Assembly: GCA_019022495.1 (NCBI GenBank)
Contig: JAFEKR010000035.1
Coordinates: forward strand, 186,001 to 250,000
Source: Epichloe hybrida
Taxonomy: Eukaryota; Ascomycota; Sordariomycetes; Hypocreales; Clavicipitaceae
Direction of reading: 5' to 3'
DNA length: 64,000 nt
A model generated the notes under the pieces. The model did no database searches, had not been told where the DNA came from, and saw only the letters and a program-made list of their open reading frames with translations. The translations under genes were made by a program, and so were the position numbers. Below, piece by piece: positions 24,121-32,259 of this stretch (position 1 is its first letter; every line of letters begins with the position of its first letter).

Positions 24121-25222
24121 TTCGGTGATCTATCAGATATGCCGGGGCTGCTATCTGTCGTAGATGGTTGTTGAGTCGTAAGATTTAGCCAAGCAGGATA
24201 AGCGCGTAAGTGGTGGTAGTAATAGCTGAAGCATGTGACTGCCAAGCCAGAGTTTCAGGCCAAGGAACCATGCCCATGTTGCTCAGTAAATTCACACTTT
24301 AGCACTCGGCAGTTGCGAATGGTTTGTTAATCATGCTTTTAGAGAAGAAAAGGAAGGAGAGACGAAGAAAAAGAGTATGGTTGTCGTATTAAATAGAGTA
24401 CGTAAACACGCAGTAACGAATTTTAGAATGCGCAGTAGCAACTAGGCCTAAAACGGAAGACATACCTCTATATCTACCTATGAACATAGGTACTTATTCA
24501 ATTAGACAAGGCTGCCTATGGTTTAGAGCCATGAAGCTACAAGGCGGGCTCCGTAGTGATTGATGCCATCGCGATTGCCTCATGCGCGTGAAACCGGGAA
24601 TGTACCTAATTATACGGACTACAAACACATATATAGAGGTGTATCTTTTGTTTGAGACCTAGTTACTACTGCGTATTCAAAAATCCATTGCTGCGTGTTT
24701 ACGTACTCGTCGTATTTCATATGCTCTTGAGTTGCTAATCCATTCCCCTGGGACTTCAGGCTTAGCCACCTTAGATTCTCTATAAGGGTTCGCTCGTCCT
24801 GCAATGTGTTTTATTGAGATATTTGCCATCATTTACGGCAACCCCCCCCTTGCCCCCCCGCCAAACCGAAAACCAAAAAAGAAAAAAAAGACATCGGCGT
24901 ATCTATTTGGGTGCCTATCGCTTAGACTCGGTCGCTTGTCTGAAGACACCCTGCTGCGAGTGGAGTGTTGACATGCATGTCGTCCCATGCCTCCCCAAAT
25001 CATAGGATCCACCAAACCCTAGAATACAAGTACATTGCGGCTTAAACAGCTCCCGACAAGGATGGCAAGAAAAACGGGGGTTTTTTTTGCTACAAATTTT
25101 GAGACAGTCCATCGCCTTATCGTAAGTGAGGTAATGGCGACAAGTGCTCATTCGTGTGTTGTTACTTTCTCAGACACCATTGTAGTTAGTGCATCCCATT
25201 CTCAGTCCTGCCGCTCTCACGG
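24121..25222. other. Intergenic region with a MULE-related miniature element
   Basis: About 1.1 kb between the lipase start and the MDL1-type gene stop. Its only recognisable content is the inverted-repeat element at 24396-24708; the rest shows no gene. Confidence 0.6.
24396..24708. mobile_element. Non-autonomous miniature element (MITE) related to the MULE
   Basis: A 313-bp sequence with imperfect inverted ends of about 75 bp, each starting GAGTACGTAAACACGCAG. The ends share blocks with the inverted repeat of the MULE at 8841: ACGTAAACA, GCAGTAG, AACTAGG and a downstream GAAG. The interior is short and non-coding. Flanks GTCGTATTA (24383-24391) and GTCGTATTT (24709-24717) look like an 8/9 target duplication, although four extra bases (AATA) separate the left copy from the element, so the exact left end is uncertain. 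It probably depends on transposase from an intact relative elsewhere. Confidence 0.78.
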
Positions 25223-27598
25223 CTAAATTCTCTTTTTCGATGATTGATTAGCAGGGTCATCTTCCTGCCCTTCGTAGACTTCCTCCCCCTCTCGGGCCAG
25301 CTTTTCCTCCAGCTCCTCCGCTTCCGTTATGTTTGGTCCGGGGTCAGCTTGCCTTGGGTCAGGTATGTCGCCTCCGCTCATCTGCCACTCCATTAATTTA
25401 CTAAAGGCGCTTCCTTCATCCGTGGCAAGTTGAGCGTAGCTCCCAATTTCAGCTACCTTGCCTTCGTTGTTGAGAACAATGATCTGGTCTGATCTTTTAA
25501 TAGTAGAGAGTCGATGTGCGATCGAGATCGTCGTATTGTGTCCACGCAACAGGCCAGCGAGAGCTTCGTTCACGAGCGTCTCTGACTCTGCGTCTAACGC
25601 TGAGGTGGCCTCATCCAAGATTAAAATATCAGGATCCTTGAGTAGCGCACGTGCTATGGCTATACGCTGTTTTTGCCCACCGGACAATTGGGATCCCCTG
25701 GCTCCGACTTGTGTTTCCAGACCATCAGGCAAGTCGCTGATAAAGTTGCAATTAGCTCTTCGGGCAGCTGCAACAATCTCTGCTCGTGAGGCACGAGGTT
25801 TCCCATATGCAATATTCTCGGCGATTGTACCAGAGAACAAGACCGGTTCCTGAGAAACCATGCCAATTCGCCTTCTCAATGACTTCACATTCATCGTCGA
25901 GATATCAACTCCGTTGATTGTGATCGATCCCGATGTTGGATTGTAGAATCTCAGCAGCAGCGCGGCTACTGTTGACTTTCCTCCGCCCGAGGGTCCCACA
26001 ACACAAACGTTGCTGCCTGATGGTATTTCAAAATTCAGACCATTGAAGATGTTGACAGCTGGACGCGTTGGATATGCGAAGCTAACGTCATTGAATCGTA
26101 TTGGACCCTGTGCTGATTTGACTCGGACCCCTACTGTTTGATGAATACCAGGTCGACGATCCTGAAGCTCAAAGAGTCTGCTAGCAGCTCCTACTCCCTT
26201 CATGAGTTCAGAGTAAAATCCTGACAGACCGAAAAGACTAGAGCCAGCAAATGCGGTATACATCATGAAAGAGGTGAGATCCCCAAGAGACATGGCACCC
26301 GAGCGGACAAAGCTGCCACCCACGATGAGCATGGCAAGAATGGTCATGTTGCCAGCCCAGCCAGTAGAGGCAAAGAAGGTTGCGGTGATGAGAGATTCCT
26401 TTTTTCCAAGCGCAAATATTCGTCGAATTTGTTTGTTGTAGCGCCCTACTTCTTGTACTTCGCCAACGAAAGCTTGACTTGTTTTAACATTCCCTAGGCG
26501 TTCTTCAGCAATCTTGGTCAACGTCCCCAGGTTTTTCTGAATGGATCTGCTGATATTTCGTATTGCGCGACCATATATAACAGCGCCGATAGCGATGGGG
26601 GGGAACATGAGAAGAAGGAGCCCGGTTAGTTTGGGACTCGTCCAGACCATGATGGCAAAGCCAGCGCCGCCGCTGAACAGGGCACGAAGACCGTCGCTCA
26701 GGTTCTGTGTTACGGATTTCCCTACAATGACCGTGTCAGAGCTGAGCCGTGAGATTAGATCTCCAACTCGGTTTGCGTCAAAAAATTCGGCATCTTGCAC
26801 ATAAGTACGCCTGTAGAGCTGCGATCTTAGTCTGGCGACGACCCTCTCGCCAACAATACGTAGCAGAATGACTCTGCCAAAGTTTGCCATGGCACCCAAC
26901 GTCAAGATGGCGCCAAGCCCGATAAAAAATTGGTTCAGAGTCAGTCCGAATAAGCGTACGTCTTCAATTTCACCCTTGGTTGCAAGATCCAAGATGCGGC
27001 CCACGGAGAAAGGGATCGACATAGTAACGCTGGATGAAACCACAAGGAAGACAAATGCCACCGCGAGCCACCGAAGTTCTGGTCGGGCGACTTTGATCAG
27101 CCTCCATATTTCCCCTGCACCAGCCTTGCCCTGAGATTTGCCTTCCTTCGATAGTCTCGCCGACAGATTTACCTGAGCGGCTTGTGCAGCCTTGTCGCTC
27201 TTCTCGAAGTCTCGGTCTTTATTTGCATCCAACGTCTCTTCCGGGAGGCTGTCTAATCTCTCGCTGCTGCCGTTGAGGGCTGTATTGGGTGGGAGAGCTC
27301 GTTGGAGCATGGGTAGAGCCGTGGTAAACTGTCGAACACATGGTGGAACTTGACACCGTCTAAGCAGCACTCCTTGGTTACGGGCTTGTTGATTAAATGT
27401 CGCGTGATGCTGCTGAGCGCGTGCGCTGATTTTGTCGATAGAAAATTGCGGCAACAATTCCTTGTTGAAAAGTGCGCTGTGAAATAGCCTCAGCTGCGAC
27501 GAGGCAGGATGGGCTCTCGGGAGGTTCGCCGAGGCATTAAGGAAGCACCCGAGATGAAGTGTAGACGTCAGCGTCCGCCGCGCTGCGCCGGTCACCAT
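25223..27598 (-). CDS. mdl1: Mitochondrial half-size ABC transporter (MDL1/ABCB10-like)
   Basis: Inner-membrane ABC half-transporter, expected to dimerise; yeast Mdl1 exports peptides from the matrix. A single exon gives 791 residues from the ATG at 27598; the frame is open slightly further but without an ATG. The N-terminus is Arg-rich and lacks acidic residues (MVTGAARRTLTSTLHLG), as in a mitochondrial presequence. The membrane domain lies at about 175-480. The nucleotide-binding domain shows Walker A GPSGGGKST (535-543), the signature LSGGQ (638-642), Walker B ILILDE (658-663) and a following SIAHRLST switch histidine. The tail is acidic (EELEEKLAREGEEVYEGQEDD). Assignment to the MDL1 branch, rather than MDL2 or ATM1, rests on overall resemblance; the presequence and half-size are clear. 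Confidence 0.9.
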   Translation of the reverse strand: MVTGAARRTLTSTLHLGCFLNASANLPRAHPASSQLRLFHSALFNKELLPQFSIDKISARAQQHHATFNQQARNQGVLLRRCQVPPCVRQFTTALPMLQRALPPNTALNGSSERLDSLPEETLDANKDRDFEKSDKAAQAAQVNLSARLSKEGKSQGKAGAGEIWRLIKVARPELRWLAVAFVFLVVSSSVTMSIPFSVGRILDLATKGEIEDVRLFGLTLNQFFIGLGAILTLGAMANFGRVILLRIVGERVVARLRSQLYRRTYVQDAEFFDANRVGDLISRLSSDTVIVGKSVTQNLSDGLRALFSGGAGFAIMVWTSPKLTGLLLLMFPPIAIGAVIYGRAIRNISRSIQKNLGTLTKIAEERLGNVKTSQAFVGEVQEVGRYNKQIRRIFALGKKESLITATFFASTGWAGNMTILAMLIVGGSFVRSGAMSLGDLTSFMMYTAFAGSSLFGLSGFYSELMKGVGAASRLFELQDRRPGIHQTVGVRVKSAQGPIRFNDVSFAYPTRPAVNIFNGLNFEIPSGSNVCVVGPSGGGKSTVAALLLRFYNPTSGSITINGVDISTMNVKSLRRRIGMVSQEPVLFSGTIAENIAYGKPRASRAEIVAAARRANCNFISDLPDGLETQVGARGSQLSGGQKQRIAIARALLKDPDILILDEATSALDAESETLVNEALAGLLRGHNTTISIAHRLSTIKRSDQIIVLNNEGKVAEIGSYAQLATDEGSAFSKLMEWQMSGGDIPDPRQADPGPNITEAEELEEKLAREGEEVYEGQEDDPANQSSKKRI

Positions 27599-28311
27599 AT
27601 TGCGAAAGAGGAGCAATTCAGAAGATATGAGAATGTTTCATCATAGTACCAACGAGCATGTCATACAATCCAGGCTGGTGGAAAGCTGCAATGTTTTTCG
27701 CGTATGAAGGCTACCCAAGAAAAATTAGCATGCCGTCATACGGATGTGTCAAGATGAACATAGGCACGGTTGGTAAATAAAAGTGGAGAAAGAAAGCACA
27801 CGGAACGGAGCTCGCAAGCCGGTTGCGCTACTAACTAATATCCATTGCCCATGCATTTGACGCGTTGAATACTACGGAGTACAATATATTGTCTTTATGA
27901 TTCGTAAATATGCTCCACGAAGCGATAGAACCCTTGCCTACTGCCTGAATTATCCGGTCTTGCCAAAGATTTTCGGCTGGTCTCCTTTTGCAGGATGCAG
28001 CTAAGCAGTCTACATGACGCCAGCGATTTCCGCGACATAAATAATCCGCGTTCCAAGTGTGCTGGTGGGATTGGCGCACTGGTCCCTCTGGTCCCTCATC
28101 CTTTGAGCATTAGGGGGAGGATTTAAGGAGAAGAATTTGGACATTTACCCAAACATAACTTACATTTGCATTTGAGATTACCACATTGGCAGGTTACAAA
28201 TATTCAATGATATTACGATACCAATTCAAAAAGTTGTACATTAAACTTCATACAATCAAGTCAGAGAATCCCTAGTATGACCTATACGATATATCGGCTG
28301 CGAAGCCTGTC
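27599..28311. other. Intergenic region upstream of mdl1
   Basis: About 710 bp between the mdl1 start and the rtt103 stop. It includes TACGGAGT at 27873-27880. No gene was recognised. Confidence 0.5.
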
Positions 28312-29696
28312 TTAAAACTCCCCGTCATCTTTAAGCAACTGCGCTACTTCAGGGTCGATGCCATCCCCTGTGAGGTCAGGAAAATCTCCAGAGTCTTCAA
28401 TGCGCCGTCTTTTGTTTGATCCGTTGGCAGAAACAGACATAGACTGGTAAGGGAGGGCGGACTCTTGATTCAAGTCAAGGCTAACCCTTGTAGACAATAC
28501 GGGCGCCGTCTCTCCTGGTGTCTCCAACGGCGCCATAGCCGGCTCTTCCTGCGCGGGAGGTGGTGTCAGAGCCTCCATCTCTGGTCGATCTGGTTCTGAA
28601 CCGGGGCTCCCAGACTCGCCTTCCATCAATGCCCCATTGCTCTCAGCGGGACCCAGCGCTCGCATTATGGCCAATTCGACTTCTTGCTTTTTGTCTTCAA
28701 TGTTCGTCTTACGCTCGCACAGGTTTTCTGCGGCTCTCTTATCGCCGGCCAAGGCGTCCCGGGTTGCATTGAGAAGTTTCTCCAGACCTGACACAAGAGT
28801 TTCACGAGCCCTGACGCATTCAGCAACAGCGTTCTCTGCATTTGCTAGGGTCTTTAAAAGACCATTCAAACGAGCAGCATATACTGGTGCCGAAGGAACC
28901 GCATTATCTGGATCTAGTTGCTTGTCGTATTCTTCGATCGCAGAAGCAATAGTATTTGTGAGCGGCGCGCTCAATTTTGTCACTTTCTGATGAGAAGTGA
29001 CTAGAGGAGCAAGCTCGGATGGCACAGATGTGCTGCCAAAAGGCGAACCCCCGAACCCAGATTTTGGGGCACCTCGAGCTTTGTCTAGTTCTACCCTCTT
29101 ATTAGCACTAGAAGTTCGCACTAGAAGTTCTGGCCTGAATGCCCCCTTTTCGGTTGCCATTGGTACATACCATCGAGACGAGCTTCAATGGCTTTCTGTA
29201 TCGGAGCCTCGAATATGGATCTGTCCTTCCAGACATCCATTACGCGGCGAAGTTTGGCTTGGATTTCCGCAGGAGAGCCTTTGTACGCCAGTGAAGTTGC
29301 CTCAGCGATGACAGGAGAAAAAGCAATCACGAAATCGTCTTTATGCCGAATCCTAGATTGTTGGACGACTTCTGCAACAGTCTGGAGCGTAAGCAACTAT
29401 TGTTGTTCAAGTGTCGCATAGGTCAACCAGAACACAAGATCCTTACCATTTGCGAGATACATCAAACTTAGTCGCTTCGTACTGGAGGAATCCTTCAATC
29501 GTTGCATCCAGAGTTGAACGGTTCTGTCCGCGTGCCGGCTAATCGCAGAAGAAAAGTTAAAACGCTTTATACGACAGACGCATTTGGAAGAAACTTACCG
29601 GTGGAACATGATCCACTGAGCTGCTGTGGCAATGCTATCACGACTTTCGTTAAGTGACGAAAGCCGAGCGAGGACCGAATCGTCGTAATAGGCCAT
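28312..29696 (-). CDS. rtt103: RTT103-like RNA polymerase II CTD-interacting protein
   Basis: Nuclear protein that binds the Ser2-phosphorylated Pol II tail and links it to the Rat1 exonuclease during termination (yeast knowledge). Four exons: 29696-29599, 29538-29447, 29371-29171, 29090-28312; introns are 60-80 bp and phases join to 389 residues. Residues 1 to about 130 form the CID domain, starting MAYYDDSVLARLSSLNESRDS and including ANEVVQQSR and RVMDVWKDRSIF. The third intron acceptor was chosen at GGGTAG because it restores EARLDELDKARG; the alternatives break the frame. A helical, coiled-coil-prone middle (about 165-240) and an acidic Pro-rich C-terminus follow. It is divergent from the clathrin light chain gene, with 655 bp between the starts. 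Confidence 0.9.
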
Positions 29697-30351
29697 TGTT
29701 GTGGTGGGAGCTGCACAATTCTAGACACTGATATAACCTAGGCTGGTGAAATAAAAATTGTGACCTGTACAGCATGCGGGCACGGTTGCTGTACCGCTGA
29801 AGTAGCGTCTGGTTTGTAACAACCTCAGCCCTCACCGCAGAGTCGGCCGTATCGAGTATATTATCCAGGTAAATTTTTGGTTGGCGCTGAAGGTGAAAAA
29901 GTTGAGATATCAGCAGGCAAAATTTGTGGCAGCTCAAGTATCAGCCAAGAACGAGCTCAGGAGTCATTCGGATATTACGTCGTCTTTCAAAAAGGTGGTA
30001 TTCGTCAATGTATGCCAAACTTTCTGGGACTCCAAGCTGACGTATTTTGTACCTCGTTATTTGAGAAGCGAACATTGCGAATTGTTCGTGACAACCATGA
30101 GCCAACTGCGCCCCGTCCTATGCAATACTGTGGCACATCCAATTGAACATTGCGCAAGTCTTACCGCCCGGCAGAACAGCCTCATACATACTTGTATGAC
30201 CAGACGCGAATAACTGATTCAGTTGTGGAGCTAGTTGGTCACCACGAGGCAGGCTAATGCAAACAACCTGTCACGTTGAGCATCGCGAGTGATCCCAAAC
30301 AGATCATCCAAAACCGCCCACGAATGACCGAGAATTACTACTAGACGAAAA
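29697..30351. other. Divergent promoter region rtt103 / clc1
   Basis: 655 bp separating two start codons that face away from each other, so it should carry both promoters. Overlapping short open frames here show no protein resemblance. Confidence 0.55.
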
Positions 30352-31172
30352 ATGGCGGATCGATTTCCTTCCATCGACGACTTCGATGCCGGAGGTTCGT
30401 TATCAATGAGTGCAATTCTGCTCCTGTTGCATCGCTAATTAGTTTTCAAGCGCAAACCGAGATCAAGGACCCCTCCGCTGAGCCGTCAGCTGACGACTTT
30501 CTTGCCAGGGAAAAGGCCCTACTTGGTGATGACGCCAGCCAGTTTATAACTAGCGATGATGCTACACTTGCTGAGCCTAGTGGTGATTTGCTAGGCCAGA
30601 GCATTGTCGGAGCTTCCACGTTTGAGTCTCAATTCCCAGACCTCGCTAGTCCATCGGCGGTATGTAACGCTGATTTCCAAGCGCCAATTAACGGTAAACT
30701 CACTTTTTTCAAGGGTACTGGCGGACCACCAGGTGGAAGCTCGATTACGGGACCATCTGTCAGTTATAACTCTGGCTTTCAGGCTCAAGTGGACGACGAA
30801 GAAGAGCCCGAGGTTATCAAACGATGGCGAGAGCAGCGCGATGCTCAGATTGCTAAACGAGCGGAACAGTTCGCCGCACAGCGCGAGGAGACTATCAAAG
30901 AGGCGCAGCAGAACATCGACGATTTTTACGAAAATTACAACACGAAGAAAGAAAAAGGAATTGCGCAGACCAGAAAAGAGGCCGAGCAATTTCTTGAGAG
31001 TCGCGAGGATATTGCCTCGGGTTGGACAAGTTGGGAACGTATTGCTAAACTCGTCGATATCAGCGGCAAGGGTACAAAAGGAGGTGCGGCGGGATCTGGC
31101 AAAGAGCGTTTTCGGGAAGTGTTAACGAGTCTGCGAAAAGATGAAAAGGCCCCAGGCGCTACAGGATATTGA
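30352..31172 (+). CDS. clc1: Clathrin light chain
   Basis: Regulatory subunit of the clathrin triskelion at the trans-Golgi, endosomes and plasma membrane. Exons: 30352-30394, 30451-30659, 30714-31172; 236 residues. The N-terminus MADRFPSIDDFDAG and the EEPEVIKRWREQRD start of the heavy-chain-binding coiled coil are diagnostic; the helix runs to about residue 180, rich in Lys, Glu, Gln and Arg, and WTSWERIAKLVD follows near the end. The 54-bp second intron (GTATGT...TTCAAG) is a multiple of three and has no stop, so an unspliced read would insert 18 residues; removing it gives SPSAGTGGPPGGSSITGPSVS, closer to relatives. AP-1 gamma and other traffic genes lie downstream in the window. Confidence 0.92.
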
Positions 31173-31498
31173 TCAATGGAAATCAACCAGGCAGATAGCA
31201 CCAGTGTGGATCTAGACAGAAGAATTTCAAAAGTCTCAACAGTCTCTCAATCGTGGGTTTCTCATGGATGGAATGGAGAAATAACTATATCAAAAACTTG
31301 CAAGCATCCAAACACCAGCTAGTTTGAAGCATGTTGTGGACCTTTAAGTGAACAAGATCGCCAGGATTTTCTCCAACGAACCACCTCAAATTCGCATACG
31401 AAACAGAAAAAAGTTGCATTTTGGAGCTCCTCTATCAGCTAGAGCATGAATTACACGGATATACCGCCATCCCCCGCGGCTTTCCAATGAGATCGACC
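31173..31498. other. Convergent intergenic region clc1 / cox7a
   Basis: 326 bp between two convergent stops. No feature was seen beyond presumed 3' untranslated sequence. Confidence 0.5.
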
Positions 31499-31817
31499 TT
31501 AACCCTTGCCGAACCAGGTGTTGTGACCAGTAATCTTACGTCCAGCGGCGTATAGGGTGGCTGGAGAACGTTAGGAAGTGTTTCATGATAGATGGAATCC
31601 ATTGCGGTGACACAAACCTCCAAAGCCACCCCAAAGTACAATAAGATAAGGAGTCATGTACCACCGGCTGCGAGAGCCCTGTGTAAAGTTAGCGCGTTTG
31701 TTACTGTTGAGGTCGCAAATTCACCAGTCATACAATCAACCAGAGACGAGTGTGTGCCTTGTAAGCCTGCTGGTAGAATCGCTGGTGCTCGGGCACCTTA
31801 TTCTTCGCATCGATCAT
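31499..31817 (-). CDS. Small cytochrome c oxidase subunit 7a-like protein
   Basis: Accessory subunit of respiratory complex IV in the mitochondrial inner membrane. Three exons: 31817-31734, 31678-31618, 31560-31499, with introns of 55 and 57 bp, give only 68 residues, so unspliced frames hide the gene. The N-terminus MIDAKNKVPEHQRFYQQAY matches the KVP..Q..YQ start of fungal subunit 7a. RLWLIGSRSRWYMTPY leads into one membrane segment (about 38-56), and the end is GHNTWFGKG. The last intron has a CCTAAC branch-point-like sequence near its acceptor. All three exon phases agree. An open frame continues further upstream, but I chose the ATG at 31817 because family members start there. The exact subunit name (VIIa) is from remembered family resemblance. 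Confidence 0.82.
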
Positions 31818-32259
31818 TCTGCACGTTGGTCAGAGTCTGAGCTGCAAATGTCGTCGTCCGAGGGATTATCCGCTACACCAGTTGACGCAGCTGGAGACGA
31901 CAGTGAAGTGTGAGAAGACAAGGGTTAAAGTCTTACCCCATTTTGAAGTGATGCTTTCGAATTGCGGTAGAGATCGAGGAGGCGTGACGATCGATGAGGT
32001 TGAGTTGGCGTGTGATGACCGAGGGTGTATCAAAATGCTTATGGGAAGAAATGAAGGCCATTGTGATTGGAGTGGAAGCCGGGAAGGGATGACTCAGCAA
32101 CGCTAGTTCCGTCCGAGGCTCCACCATGTGCAGTCCTTCATTGAAATGAGCCTCTCAGAGTACATGCAAAATGTAAACCGTTTATCAGAATGATTATATA
32201 TGCATACTTTCATGAGTGATTTGAGATCAAATTAGAGTTCGCATGAGGCACACTCGGGA
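31818..32259. other. Divergent promoter region cox7a / PPR-like gene
   Basis: 442 bp between divergent starts of two nuclear genes for mitochondrial proteins, so they may share a promoter. A 64-codon open frame on the minus strand (32127-31933) has no recognised relatives and may be leader sequence. Confidence 0.5.

Noticed and set aside
24055..24245. Longer 373-residue lipase with an N-terminal extension
   Set aside because: The extension reads through a good intron; splicing gives a canonical 309-residue protein with the family N-terminus.
29877..30213. Overlapping plus-strand open frames between rtt103 and clc1
   Set aside because: No recognisable protein; they lie in a divergent promoter region.
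31933..32127. 64-codon minus-strand frame upstream of cox7a as an N-terminal extension
   Set aside because: Subunit 7a proteins start at the equivalent of 31817, and no phase-compatible join without stops was found; possibly leader sequence.
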